Of a DNA stretch of 64,000 nucleotides, positions 52,668-61,846 are shown in pieces (the stretch's first letter is position 1; every line of letters starts with the position of its first letter). Source of the stretch: Streptomyces sp. NRRL S-37 (GTDB taxonomy: Bacteria > Actinomycetota > Actinomycetes > Streptomycetales > Streptomycetaceae); NCBI RefSeq assembly GCF_000721605.1, contig NZ_JOIZ01000003.1, positions 186,001 through 250,000 on the forward strand, in the 5' to 3' direction. A program made the translations under genes and the position numbers. The notes beneath the pieces are model-generated. The model did not search any database. It was not told where the DNA came from and worked only from the letters and a program-made list of their open reading frames with translations.

Positions 52668-55600
52668 TCAGCTCAGCAGTTCCACCTCCGCCAGCGCCGC
52701 CTCACCGGTCAGCACCAGCCGGTAGTGGCCGTACGCCTTCGGCTCGCCGACCGAGAAGGCGCGGGTCTGCCGGTCCCAGCGGAACGACTCGCCGGCCCGC
52801 TTGTCGAGGTCCGTCCACGTCGTGCCGTCGGCCGAGCCCTGGAGGACCCAGCCCGTGGGCGCCTTGGTGTGGTCCGAGGAGGTCAGCGTGTACTGCACCG
52901 CCTCGGTGTCCCCGGTGACGGGCAGCTCCACGGTGGAGACCGTGGCGCCGGTCGCCGACGTGTCGTCGAACAGGGCGCCCTCGCCCTTCAGCGCGTCCTT
53001 GCGCGGGGTCGGCACCTCGTCGTCCTGCGTGATCGACACGGGTGCCGCGTTCTTGCCGCTGCCCCACGACGACGGACGCGAGCCCATGTCGAACTCCAGG
53101 ACCCCGCCCTTCGAGATCACCGAGTGCGGCAGCGACGTGGAGTTCCAGCGCTTGCCGTTGACCTTCAGGCCCTGCACGTAGACGTTCTTCGCGCTGTTCT
53201 TCGGCGCCTTGACGACCAGCTCGCGGCCGTTCTCCAGGTGCACGGTGACCTTCTTGAACAGCGGGGAGCCGATGGCGTACTCGCCGCTGCCCATGACCAG
53301 CGGGTAGAAGCCGAGCGAGGAGAAGAGGTACCAGGCCGACTGCTCGCCGTTGTCCTCGTCGCCGTGGTAGCCCTGGCCGATCTCGCTGCCGGTGTAGAGG
53401 CGGGACAGCACCTCGCGCACGTTCTTCTGGGTCTTCCAGGGCTGTCCGGCCGCGTCGTACATGTACAGGGCGTGGTGGGCGACCTGGTTGGAGTGGCCGT
53501 ACATGCCCATCCGGACGTCCCGCGCCTCGGTCATCTCGTGGATGACACCGCCGTAGGAGCCGACGAACTCCGCGGAGGCCGTCTCGGGGGTGGAGAGGTA
53601 CTCGTCGAGCTTGTCGCCGAGGCCGTCCCGGCCGCCGTACAGGTTGGCCAGGCCGCGGCTGTCCTGCGGGGCGGTGAAGGCGTAGCCCCAGCCGTTGGTC
53701 TCGGTGTAGTCGTGGCCCCACACGCGCGGGTCGTACTTCGAGGACTCGACCCGCCAGTCACCCTTGGCGTTCTTGCCCTGGAAGAAGCCGGCCTCGGGGT
53801 CGAACATGTTGACGTAGTCCTGGGCGCGGTTGAGGAAGTACGCCGACTCCTCCTTGTAGCGCTTCTCGCCCGTCTTCTTGTAGAGCGCCTCGCCCATCCT
53901 GGCGATGCCGTAGTCGTTGAGGTAGCCCTCCAGCGCCCACGACAGGCCCTCGTGGGTGTCGGTGCTGGTGTAGCCGAGGAACGGCGAGGTGGCCATGCCC
54001 TTGCGGCCCACACCGGAGGACGGCGGTACGACGGTGGCGTTCTTCACCGCCGCGTCGTACGCGGCCTCCGCGTCGAAGTCGACGCCCTTGACGTACGCGT
54101 CGGCGAACGCGACGTCCGAGGAGGTGCCGGTCATCAGGTCGGCGTAGCCGGGGGAGGACCAGCGGGAGGTCCAGCCGCCGTCCTTGTAGTGCTGCACGAA
54201 CCCGTCGACCAGCTCACCGGCCTTGGACGGGGTCAGGAAGGAGTACGCGGGCCAGGTGGTCCGGTAGGTGTCCCAGAAGCCGTTGTTGACGTACACCTTG
54301 CCGTCGACGATCTTCGCGCCGGTGTGCGTCGGGGTGTCGGCCTTCTCCATCTTCGAGAACGGGGAGGCGTACTGGTACTTTCCGCCGACCTTCTCGTGGC
54401 CCGCGTTCGGGTACAGGTACAGCCGGTAGAGGCTGGAGTAGAGCGTGGTCAGCTGGTCCGGCGTGGCGCCCTCGACCTCGACCTTGCCGAGGATCCTGTC
54501 CCACTGCTTCTGCGCGTCACGCTTGACCTTGTCGAAGGAGGCGTGCTTGCCGATCTCCTGGCGCAGGTTGTCCTTCGCCTGGTCGACGCTGATCAGGGAG
54601 GTGGCCAGGCGCAGGGTGACCGTGCGGTCCTTGCCCGCGTCGAAGCGCAGGTAGCCCTTGACGCCGCTGGCGTCGCCCTCGGTGACCTTCTTGTCGAACT
54701 CGCCGTAGACGAACAGCCGGGTCGCGCCCGTCGACAGCCCGGACTTGACGTCCGAGTAGCCGGTGAAGGTGCCGTTCTCCTCGTCGAGGGTCAGGCCGGC
54801 CTGGTCGGTGACGTTGTCGAAGAGCACGCTCGCGTCGTCGCCGGGGAAGGTGAACCGCATTGCCGCCGCGTGGTCGGTCGGCGCCATCTCGGCCTTCAGA
54901 CCGTTCTCGAACCGCACCCCGTAGTAGTACGGCCGGGCGGTCTCGTTCTCGTGCCGGAACGCCAGTTCGCGCTCCTCACGGCCCAGGTCCGGGGTGCCGG
55001 AGGCGACGGACGGCATCACCTGGAAGGTCTGCCGGTCGCCCATCCACGGGCTCGGCTCGTGGCTCGCGCTGAACGCCTGGATCGTCGGCAGGTTGTCCGC
55101 GTTGTTGCCGCGCGCGTAGTCGTACAGCCAGCTCAGCGAACCGGCGTTGGTGACCGGGGTCCAGAAGTTGAAGCCGTGCGGCACGGCCGTCGCGGGGAAG
55201 TTGTTGCCGCGCGAGAAGCCGCCGCTGGAGTTGGTGCCCCGGGTCGTCACCGCGTAGTCGGAGAGGTGGGCCTTCGGCCGCTCGGGCTTGACCGGCTTCA
55301 GCGCCACGTCGTCCAGCCAGCCGCGGAACTTGGTCTCGCCCTTGGGGGAGTCGTACGCCACCAGGATCCGGTCGACGGTCTTGCCGGCGGCCACCGAGCC
55401 GATCCGGGAGACCACGTTGTTCCACTGGTTGACGTAGAGGATCTTCGACGCGCCCTGCCCCTGCGGGGTGAGCGGGAAGCCGTGCTGGTCGGTGGCGCGC
55501 AGGTCGCTCAGATAGGTGCCGTCGGTGAAGGCGAGGTCGACGGAGACGTTGGTGGAGTCGTAGTCGAGGTCGCCGTCCGCCATCGACGGGAAGATGCGGT

Positions 55601-56471
55601 ACGACAGTTCGGTGTTCCGCTCGACCTTCGTGTTGACGTCGAACACCTTGTTGTACGAGTACGCCCGCCCCTCGGCGGTGTGCCGGCCGGCGTAGCGCAG
55701 GGCGCGCTTCCCGGTGAACCCGGCGCCCGCCTTGGCCGTCGGCGAGCCGGACGGGCCGCGGTCGACCAGCGAGAGCATGTCCTGCGGTATCGGCGCCTCG
55801 TCGTCGCCGGTGGAGAACTGGACGTCGGCGAGCTGGACTATGTTGCCGCTGCCGTTCTTGGTGATCTCCAGCCGGAAGTACCGGTATTCGGCGACGGCGG
55901 AGGCGTCGATGTCGTAGAGCTTGGTCTGGAAGCGTTCCGTGAACGTCTCGCCCGAGCGGGTGTCGAGGGTCTTCCAGTCCTCGCCGTCGGTGGAGCCCTT
56001 GAGGGTCCAGTCCCGCGGGTCGCGCTCGGCGGCGTCGTTGGCGGAGGTGAGGGCGTAACGGACCGCCTTGACGGGGGCGTCCAGGTCGAACTCCACCCAG
56101 CCGGTGGACTCGAAGGCCAGCCACTTGCTGCTCGGCTCGCCGTCGACGAGGTTCTCCTTCACCTCCCCGCCGCCGGTGTTCTCCGCGCTGGCGCGGACGT
56201 CCGTGACATGGTCGGTGACATTGCCCGGAATGCCCGAACTGTAACCGCCGTTCACGCCCGAGGCGCGCTTCTCGCCGCCTCGCGTGGTGTCGACGGTGTT
56301 CTGCCAGTCCGGGGCGGGCTCCCCGGCCTCGAACGACGACGCGAACTCACGGTCCGCCTTCGGCGGCGCCTGAGGCAGCGCCACCGCGACGCCCTGTGAG
56401 CCCGCGGCCAAGGCGAAGGCGGTCGCCGTGACGACCGCCGAACCCCATCTGTGCCGAACCCTGTTGTGCAT
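52668..56471 (-). CDS. Secreted GH92 alpha-mannosidase with flanking discoidin-like domains
   Basis: A 1267-residue exported enzyme. A signal peptide occupies about 1-32 (AFALAAGSQGVAVALP). A discoidin/F5-8C-like sugar-binding domain (about 95-225, WVEFDLDAPVKAVRYAL, YRYFRLEITKNGSGNIVQLADV) follows, then a beta-sandwich linker. The GH92 domain is about 405-1130 (GFNFWTPVTNAGSLSW, NNGFWDTYRTTWPAYSFLTP, GHSNQVAHHALYMYDAAG, GDEDNGEQSAWY). A second discoidin-like domain closes the protein. GH92 enzymes are Ca-dependent inverting exo-alpha-mannosidases acting on N-glycans or mannan. It stands alone, with a LacI-type palindrome upstream and a clear terminator. Confidence 0.93.
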   Translation of the reverse strand: MHNRVRHRWGSAVVTATAFALAAGSQGVAVALPQAPPKADREFASSFEAGEPAPDWQNTVDTTRGGEKRASGVNGGYSSGIPGNVTDHVTDVRASAENTGGGEVKENLVDGEPSSKWLAFESTGWVEFDLDAPVKAVRYALTSANDAAERDPRDWTLKGSTDGEDWKTLDTRSGETFTERFQTKLYDIDASAVAEYRYFRLEITKNGSGNIVQLADVQFSTGDDEAPIPQDMLSLVDRGPSGSPTAKAGAGFTGKRALRYAGRHTAEGRAYSYNKVFDVNTKVERNTELSYRIFPSMADGDLDYDSTNVSVDLAFTDGTYLSDLRATDQHGFPLTPQGQGASKILYVNQWNNVVSRIGSVAAGKTVDRILVAYDSPKGETKFRGWLDDVALKPVKPERPKAHLSDYAVTTRGTNSSGGFSRGNNFPATAVPHGFNFWTPVTNAGSLSWLYDYARGNNADNLPTIQAFSASHEPSPWMGDRQTFQVMPSVASGTPDLGREERELAFRHENETARPYYYGVRFENGLKAEMAPTDHAAAMRFTFPGDDASVLFDNVTDQAGLTLDEENGTFTGYSDVKSGLSTGATRLFVYGEFDKKVTEGDASGVKGYLRFDAGKDRTVTLRLATSLISVDQAKDNLRQEIGKHASFDKVKRDAQKQWDRILGKVEVEGATPDQLTTLYSSLYRLYLYPNAGHEKVGGKYQYASPFSKMEKADTPTHTGAKIVDGKVYVNNGFWDTYRTTWPAYSFLTPSKAGELVDGFVQHYKDGGWTSRWSSPGYADLMTGTSSDVAFADAYVKGVDFDAEAAYDAAVKNATVVPPSSGVGRKGMATSPFLGYTSTDTHEGLSWALEGYLNDYGIARMGEALYKKTGEKRYKEESAYFLNRAQDYVNMFDPEAGFFQGKNAKGDWRVESSKYDPRVWGHDYTETNGWGYAFTAPQDSRGLANLYGGRDGLGDKLDEYLSTPETASAEFVGSYGGVIHEMTEARDVRMGMYGHSNQVAHHALYMYDAAGQPWKTQKNVREVLSRLYTGSEIGQGYHGDEDNGEQSAWYLFSSLGFYPLVMGSGEYAIGSPLFKKVTVHLENGRELVVKAPKNSAKNVYVQGLKVNGKRWNSTSLPHSVISKGGVLEFDMGSRPSSWGSGKNAAPVSITQDDEVPTPRKDALKGEGALFDDTSATGATVSTVELPVTGDTEAVQYTLTSSDHTKAPTGWVLQGSADGTTWTDLDKRAGESFRWDRQTRAFSVGEPKAYGHYRLVLTGEAALAEVELLS

Positions 56472-56494
56472 GAGTGAGGACCCTCCCTGCGCCG

Positions 56495-56506
56495 GACAAC
56501 GTTGTC
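56495..56506 (-). promoter_or_regulatory. LacI-type palindrome GACAACGTTGTC before the GH92 gene
   Basis: A perfect palindrome 24 bases upstream of the GH92 ATG with the central CG typical of LacI/GalR operators. It probably represses the mannosidase in the absence of its inducer. Confidence 0.6.
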
Positions 56507-56845
56507 AATGAGATGCGCAAGATCTAGTAGTGGGTCAAGTTGCTCGTGGTGTCAAGGGGCTTGAATGCGGCATTCCAGTCCAACGGCGATCATTCCTCCG
56601 CGGAGGAACGCGCCGGAGGGGGATATTTCCGGGAGGTCTCAACTCGGAAAAGACCAGAGGCGAACCTTGCATTCGATCTTGCTCCGTTGACGGGAAGTGG
56701 ACTATACCTGTCGGCACTCCGGGGCATCTCCACCGCACCCGATCCTGTACGGCCGCACTTCCTGCACGACCCAGCTTGACCCGAACGCGGTGCCGGGGAG
56801 GATCCGGTTCACCGCCTGAGTCCTGGAGAAGGCGAGGACTTGAGC
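56507..56845. other. Divergent regulatory region between GH92 and ngcE
   Basis: About 340 bases without a gene. It contains the candidate DasR site at 56696-56711 and a TTGACG hexamer at 56687-56692, without a convincing -10 at standard spacing. Frames here are not gene-like. Confidence 0.5.
56696..56711 (+). promoter_or_regulatory. Candidate DasR-responsive element (dre)
   Basis: AGTGGACTATACCTGT matches the consensus A-S-TGGTCTAGACCA-S-T at 13 of 16 positions. It lies 135 bases upstream of ngcE. DasR is the GntR repressor of chitin/N-acetylglucosamine genes, so the placement is sensible. Confidence 0.55.
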
Positions 56846-58351
56846 ATGGGATCCACTTCCGCCGAGAACAGCGGCACCGGTTCCACCGGGAACGCCGGCG
56901 ACGGTTTCGCGCAGAACACCGGCAACGGTGAGAACGGCACGTCCGGCGTGGGGCGCCGCGCACTGATCAAGCGGTCCGCCGCGCTCGGCCTGGTCTCCGT
57001 ACCGGCGATGGGCTTCCTGTCCGCGTGTGCCAGCGGGGGCGGGGGCGACAACTCCGGTGAGAACAAAGGCGAGACGTCCGAGTCCAACCCGTTCGGTGTC
57101 AAGGAAGGCAGCAAACTCGACGTCGTCATCTTCAAGGGCGGTTACGGCGACGACTACGCCAAGGCGTGGGAGGCCGCGTTCAAGAAGGAATGGGGCGTCA
57201 CCTCCGTCCACACCGGAACGCAGGAGATCACGGGCAAGCTCCAGCCCCGCTTCAACGCCGGGAACCCGCCGGACATCGTGGACGACTCCGGCAACCAGCA
57301 GATCCCGATCGACGTGCTCGCCAAGAACGGCCAGCTCCTCGACCTCGCCGAGGTGCTGGACGCCCCCTCGGTCGACGACCCGGGCAAGAAGGTCCGCGAC
57401 ACCCTGATTCCCGGCACGCTCGACGCCGGAATGCAGGAGGGCAAGGTCGTCGCCCTCAACTACATCTACACGGTGTGGGGCCTGTGGTACTCCGGCAAGC
57501 TCTTCCAGGAGAAGGGCTGGGAGGCGCCCAAGACCTGGGACGACTTCCTCGCCGTCTGCAAGGACGCCAAGGCCCAGGGCATCGGCGGTCTCGCCCACCA
57601 GGGCAAGTACCCGTACTACATCAACGTCGCCATCATGGACCTGATCGCCAAGAAGGGCGGCCTGGACGCCATGAAGGCGATCGACAACCTCGACCCCAAG
57701 GCGTTCGCCGGCTCCGACGCCGCGCAGGAGGCCGTCGAGGCCGTCTACGAGGTCGTCGAGAAGGGCTACCTGATGCCCGGGACCAACGGCCTGACCCACA
57801 CCGAGTCGCAGACCCGCTGGAACCAGTACAAGGCTGCCTTCATCACCAGCGGTTCCTGGCTCGAGAACGAGCAGCTCAAGACGACACCGGAGGACTTCGA
57901 CATGAAGTTCCTGCCGATGCCGCTGCTGCCCGGCAGCGCGCTGCCGTTCGAGGCGATCCGGGCCGGCTCCGGTGAGCCCTTCATCATCCCGTCCAAGGCG
58001 AACAACCTCCCCGCGGCCAAGGAGTTCATGCGCAGGATGCTCTCCAAGGAGTGGTCGACGCTGTTCGCCAAGGAGGCGAACTCGCTGACCATCCTCAAGG
58101 ACGGCGTCGACCCGAACGTCCAGCTCCGGCCGGGCACCCAGTCCACGGTCGAGGCATCCAAAGCGGCTGGCGACAACACCTTCCGTTACCTGTACACCGA
58201 GTGGTACAGCGAGATGAACGCCGCCATCGAGAACGCCTCCAACGAGCTGATGGCCCAGCGCATCCAGCCCAAGGAGTGGCTCAAGCGGGCCCAGGCCGCG
58301 GTCGACAAGCAGGCCAAGGACCCGGACTCGAAGAAGAACCACCGCGACTGA
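56846..58351 (+). CDS. ngcE: NgcE-type (GlcNAc/chitobiose) binding lipoprotein
   Basis: A 501-residue exported binding protein. A 35-residue Gly/Asn/Ser-rich leader precedes a twin-Arg motif (VGRRALIKRSAALG) and the lipobox LSAC (Cys61). The mature part has KLDVVIFKGGYGDDYAKAWE at its start and a long fold typical of NgcE. It binds N-acetylglucosamine or N,N'-diacetylchitobiose for NgcF/NgcG. The ATG at 56846 is preferred over TTG at 56840 because GCGAGG is correctly spaced from it. Gene order and sequence style match S. coelicolor SCO6005-6007 as I remember it. Confidence 0.85.
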   Translation: MGSTSAENSGTGSTGNAGDGFAQNTGNGENGTSGVGRRALIKRSAALGLVSVPAMGFLSACASGGGGDNSGENKGETSESNPFGVKEGSKLDVVIFKGGYGDDYAKAWEAAFKKEWGVTSVHTGTQEITGKLQPRFNAGNPPDIVDDSGNQQIPIDVLAKNGQLLDLAEVLDAPSVDDPGKKVRDTLIPGTLDAGMQEGKVVALNYIYTVWGLWYSGKLFQEKGWEAPKTWDDFLAVCKDAKAQGIGGLAHQGKYPYYINVAIMDLIAKKGGLDAMKAIDNLDPKAFAGSDAAQEAVEAVYEVVEKGYLMPGTNGLTHTESQTRWNQYKAAFITSGSWLENEQLKTTPEDFDMKFLPMPLLPGSALPFEAIRAGSGEPFIIPSKANNLPAAKEFMRRMLSKEWSTLFAKEANSLTILKDGVDPNVQLRPGTQSTVEASKAAGDNTFRYLYTEWYSEMNAAIENASNELMAQRIQPKEWLKRAQAAVDKQAKDPDSKKNHRD

Positions 58352-58425
58352 TCTCGCTCGACCGACCGCGTTCCGGGCCGGGGCGGCCCCGGCCCGGAAC
58401 GGCCGCACCCAGGGGCAGGAACGCC

Positions 58426-59358
58426 ATGCGCAAAGGGCAGCACCGGTTCGTCGCGGGATTCCTCTTCTTTCCCGTGGCGCTCTATCTGATCTTCGTGATC
58501 TGGCCGTACATCCAGACGTTCGGTTATTCACTGACCGACTGGAAAGGCCAGTCGCAGACCTTCAGTTTTGTCGGCCTCGACAACTACACGGCGTTGTTCA
58601 AGGACGACATCTTCATGGGTGCCATCTGGCACAACATCCTGTTCCTGGTGTTCATCCCGGTGATCACCATTCTGCTCGCGTTGTTCTTCGCCTTCATGCT
58701 GAACGCGGGCGGACGCGGACGTTCTGGAGGGGTCTCGGGAGTCGCCGGATCCAAGTACTACCGGGTCATTTACTTCTTTCCGCAGGTGCTGTCCCTGGCC
58801 ATCATGGCGGTGCTCTTCGGAGCGGTGTACCGCAGCGACGGCGGCGGAATGCTCAACGGCGTCCTGATCGAACTCGGGCTCGTCGACAAGAACAACCCGG
58901 TGGAATGGCTCAACGAACCGGACTTCGTGCTCTGGGCGCTCATCGCGGTGGTCGTCTGGCACGGCGTCGGCTTCTACCTGGTGCTGTTCTCCGCCGCCAT
59001 GCAGTCCATTCCGAGGGACATCTACGAGGCCGCGCTGATCGACGGCGCCGGCCGCGCCCAGTCCTTCTTCCGCATCACCCTGCCGCTGCTGTGGGACTCC
59101 GTGCAGACCGCCTGGGTCTACCTCGGCATCGCGGCGATGGACATGTTCATCCTGGTCTCCACCATGACCTCCGGCCGGGGTTACGGCGGCGGCCCCGACC
59201 ACGCCAGCGAGGTCATGTCGACCGTGATGATGCGGAACTTCCTCGTGTACGGCCGCAGCGGCTACGCCTGCGCCATGGGCGTGGTCATGCTGCTCCTCAC
59301 CCTGATCGTGTCCGTGGTCATGCTGCGCGCCACCCGTCGCGAGCGCATCGAGTTCTGA
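58426..59358 (+). CDS. ngcF: NgcF-type ABC permease
   Basis: A 310-residue permease with six helices and the EAA loop EAALIDGAGRAQSFFRITLP near residue 200. Long hydrophobic stretches such as FLFFPVALYLIFVIWPYIQ start the protein. It forms the chitobiose/GlcNAc channel with NgcG, energised by a shared MsiK-type ATPase because none is encoded here. It follows ngcE after 74 bases and precedes ngcG by 15. Confidence 0.88.
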   Translation: MRKGQHRFVAGFLFFPVALYLIFVIWPYIQTFGYSLTDWKGQSQTFSFVGLDNYTALFKDDIFMGAIWHNILFLVFIPVITILLALFFAFMLNAGGRGRSGGVSGVAGSKYYRVIYFFPQVLSLAIMAVLFGAVYRSDGGGMLNGVLIELGLVDKNNPVEWLNEPDFVLWALIAVVVWHGVGFYLVLFSAAMQSIPRDIYEAALIDGAGRAQSFFRITLPLLWDSVQTAWVYLGIAAMDMFILVSTMTSGRGYGGGPDHASEVMSTVMMRNFLVYGRSGYACAMGVVMLLLTLIVSVVMLRATRRERIEF

Positions 59359-59373
59359 GGCGGAGTAACGACG

Positions 59374-60303
59374 ATGAGCGCACCCCTCAAGGAAACCGCC
59401 CCCACCCAGGGCCCCACCCCGCCACCGGTGACCAAGGGCACCGTCCGCCCCGGCGACCGGCGCGGCGAAGGCGTCGTACTGAACGTCTTCTCGCACGGCT
59501 TCCTCGCCGTGTGGGCGGTGCTGATCGTGCTGCCGCTGCTGTGGCTGGTGCTCAGCTCCTTCAAGACCGACACGCAGATCGGAGGCTCCGCCTTCGGCTG
59601 GCCGCGGAACTGGGACCTGGACGTGTTCTCCCGCGCCTGGGAGAAGGGTATCGGCGACTACTTCACCAGCACCGTCATCGTCCTCGTCATGTCCGTGCCG
59701 CTGACGATGCTGCTCGGCTCCATGGCGGCCTATGTGCTGGCCCGTTACGAGTTCCGGGGCAACCGCCTGCTCTACTACTTCTTCGTCGCGGGCGCCATGT
59801 TCCCCGTCTTCCTCGCCCTGGTGCCGCTGTTCTTCATGGTCAAACGGCTCGACATGCTGAACACCTACCACGGTCTGGCCCTGGTGTACGTCGCCTACTC
59901 GATGCCGTTCACCGTGTTCTTCCTGCACGCCTTCTTCCGGACCCTGCCCACGGCGGTCTTCGAGGCGGCGGTCCTCGACGGCGCCTCGCACACCCGGACC
60001 TTCTTCCAGGTGATGCTGCCGATGGCCAAGCCCGGTCTGCTGAGCGTCGGCATCTTCAACACGCTGGGCCAGTGGAACCAGTACATCCTGCCGACGGTGC
60101 TGATGCAGCCGCAGAGCGGCGACGATCCGGAACGCTATGTGCTGACCCAGGGACTGATCCAGCTCCAGCAGCAGCAGGGCTACGCCTCGGACCTCCCCGT
60201 GCTCTTCGCGGGCGTCACGATCGCCATGGTGCCCATGCTGGTGGTCTACCTGTCCTTCCAGCGCCAGGTGCAGGCGGGTCTCACCTCCGCCACCCTGAAG
60301 TAA
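59374..60303 (+). CDS. ngcG: NgcG-type ABC permease
   Basis: A 309-residue permease with six helices after a Pro/Thr-rich 35-residue N-terminus. The EAA loop is EAAVLDGASHTRTFFQVMLP. It is the second channel subunit of the NgcEFG importer. A strong hairpin 43 bases downstream ends the operon before the ROK regulator. Confidence 0.88.
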   Translation: MSAPLKETAPTQGPTPPPVTKGTVRPGDRRGEGVVLNVFSHGFLAVWAVLIVLPLLWLVLSSFKTDTQIGGSAFGWPRNWDLDVFSRAWEKGIGDYFTSTVIVLVMSVPLTMLLGSMAAYVLARYEFRGNRLLYYFFVAGAMFPVFLALVPLFFMVKRLDMLNTYHGLALVYVAYSMPFTVFFLHAFFRTLPTAVFEAAVLDGASHTRTFFQVMLPMAKPGLLSVGIFNTLGQWNQYILPTVLMQPQSGDDPERYVLTQGLIQLQQQQGYASDLPVLFAGVTIAMVPMLVVYLSFQRQVQAGLTSATLK

Positions 60304-60345
60304 CGCCCTGGTACAGCCTTGAAGTGACGCACCGGAACGCCTCGC

Positions 60346-60381
60346 ACACGCGCCGCTCCCGCCCCTGGGAGCGGCGCGTGT
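60346..60381 (+). terminator. 15-bp hairpin terminator after ngcG
   Basis: Bases 60346-60360 and 60367-60381 pair perfectly around GCCCCT. It isolates the regulator gene from the ngc operon. Confidence 0.85.
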
Positions 60382-60511
60382 CCCTGTGTCCATGCACCCG
60401 GAAACGGTTCAACCTCTTGACGGGAGGCAACCCGAACGGCTCATCTTAGAGTTCACTAGTTGGACATGAGAGGGGCCTCACCGAAGCGGCCCCCGCGCGC
60501 AGGAGGTCGTC

Positions 60512-61723
60512 GTGGAGACTCCGGGGTCGCAGTCGTCGCTGCACCGAGCCAACCTGGAGCGGGTCGTCCGGGCAGTACGTCTTGCGGGTTCCCTCACCCA
60601 GGCCGAGATCGCGAGGACGACCGGTCTGTCCGCGGCCACGGTCTCCAACATCGTCCGGGAACTGAAGGACCGGGGAACCGTCGAGGTCACCCCCACCTCG
60701 GCGGGCGGCCGCCGGGCGCGCAGCGTCTCGCTGAGCGGCGACGCCGGCATCGTGATCGGGGTCGACTTCGGGCACACCCATCTGCGGGTCGCGGTCGGGA
60801 ACCTCGCCCATCAGGTACTGGCCGAGGAGTCCGAGCCGCTGGATGTGGACGCCTCCTCGGCGGAGGGCTTCGACCGGGCGGAACACCTGGTCAAGCGGCT
60901 GATCGAGGCGACCGGGGTGGCCCCGTCCAAGGTCGCGGGGGTGGGCCTCGGCGTACCGGGGCCGATCGACGTGGAGTCCGGGACCCTGGGCTCGACCGCG
61001 ATCCTGCCCGGCTGGACCGGCACCAGGCCCGCCGAGGAGCTGCGGGGGCGGCTCGGCGTACCGGTGCACGTGGACAACGACGCCAACCTCGGCGCCCTCG
61101 GCGAGATGGTCTGGGGCAGCGGCCGGGGGGTGCGTGATCTTGCTTACATCAAGGTCGCGAGCGGTGTCGGCGCCGGCCTGGTGATCAGCGGGAAGATCTA
61201 TCGCGGTCCGGGCGGCACCGCGGGAGAAATCGGACATATTACACTCGATGAATCCGGCCCCGTCTGCCGCTGCGGCAACCGCGGCTGTCTGGAGACCTTC
61301 ACGGCCGCACGCTACGTGCTGCCGCTGCTCCAGCCCAGTCACGGCACCGACCTCACCATGGAAGGCATCGTGCGGCTGGCGCGGGACGGGGACCCCGGCT
61401 GCCGTCGGGTGATCGCCGACGTCGGCCGCCACATCGGCAGTGGAGTCGCGAATCTCTGCAACCTGCTGAACCCGAGCCGGGTGGTCCTCGGCGGTGATCT
61501 CGCCGAGGCCGGTGAACTGGTGCTCGGGCCGATCCGGGAGTCCGTCGGCCGCTACGCGATCCCCAGTGCGGCACGTCAACTGTCCGTTCTCCCCGGGGCA
61601 CTTGGAGGCCGTGCCGAGGTGCTCGGAGCGCTCGCCCTCGCACTGAGCGAGATGGGCGATTCGACCCTTCTGGACGGCACGGCGACCGGGTCGCTCACCG
61701 CGGCGACCCCTGCCTTCACTTAG
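60512..61723 (+). CDS. rok7B7: ROK-family transcriptional regulator (Rok7B7-like)
   Basis: A 403-residue ROK repressor. The N-terminal winged helix (AEIARTTGLSAATVSNIVRE) is followed by the ROK sugar-kinase-like fold: VIGVDFGHTHLRVAV, GVGLGVPGPIDVESG and GEIGHITL. CRCGNRGCLE is the CxCGxxGCxE zinc motif. The gene lies next to xylFGH as SCO6008 does in S. coelicolor, where Rok7B7 affects xylose uptake, carbon control and antibiotic production. The start is a GTG with AGGAGG upstream. A TAGAGT hexamer at 60447-60452 could be its -10. Confidence 0.85.
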   Translation: METPGSQSSLHRANLERVVRAVRLAGSLTQAEIARTTGLSAATVSNIVRELKDRGTVEVTPTSAGGRRARSVSLSGDAGIVIGVDFGHTHLRVAVGNLAHQVLAEESEPLDVDASSAEGFDRAEHLVKRLIEATGVAPSKVAGVGLGVPGPIDVESGTLGSTAILPGWTGTRPAEELRGRLGVPVHVDNDANLGALGEMVWGSGRGVRDLAYIKVASGVGAGLVISGKIYRGPGGTAGEIGHITLDESGPVCRCGNRGCLETFTAARYVLPLLQPSHGTDLTMEGIVRLARDGDPGCRRVIADVGRHIGSGVANLCNLLNPSRVVLGGDLAEAGELVLGPIRESVGRYAIPSAARQLSVLPGALGGRAEVLGALALALSEMGDSTLLDGTATGSLTAATPAFT

Positions 61724-61728
61724 AGAAC

Positions 61729-61746
61729 GGATGGCACCGTTGCCAT
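61729..61746 (+). promoter_or_regulatory. Inverted repeat GATGGCA-CCGT-TGCCATC upstream of xylF
   Basis: Perfect 7-bp arms begin 5 bases after the ROK gene stop and lie about 100 bases before xylF. It may be a weak terminator of the regulator gene or an operator for the xyl operon; A/T content favours an operator. Confidence 0.45.
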
Positions 61747-61846
61747 CTCGTTAAGGATTTACTTCTTGACGTCGCACGTGTGGCCGAGTTGACTTCCAGC
61801 CACCTCGGCCGCAACGACGCGGCCTCGTCAGGGAGGTTTTGTAGAA

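Noticed and set aside
52725..56399. 1224-codon plus-strand frame opposite GH92
   Set aside because: Antisense shadow; the minus strand has signal peptide, GH92 motifs, operator and terminator.
60417..60452. TTGACG and TAGAGT as a promoter for the ROK gene
   Set aside because: The spacer is 24 bp, too long for a standard promoter, so only the -10-like hexamer is mentioned.
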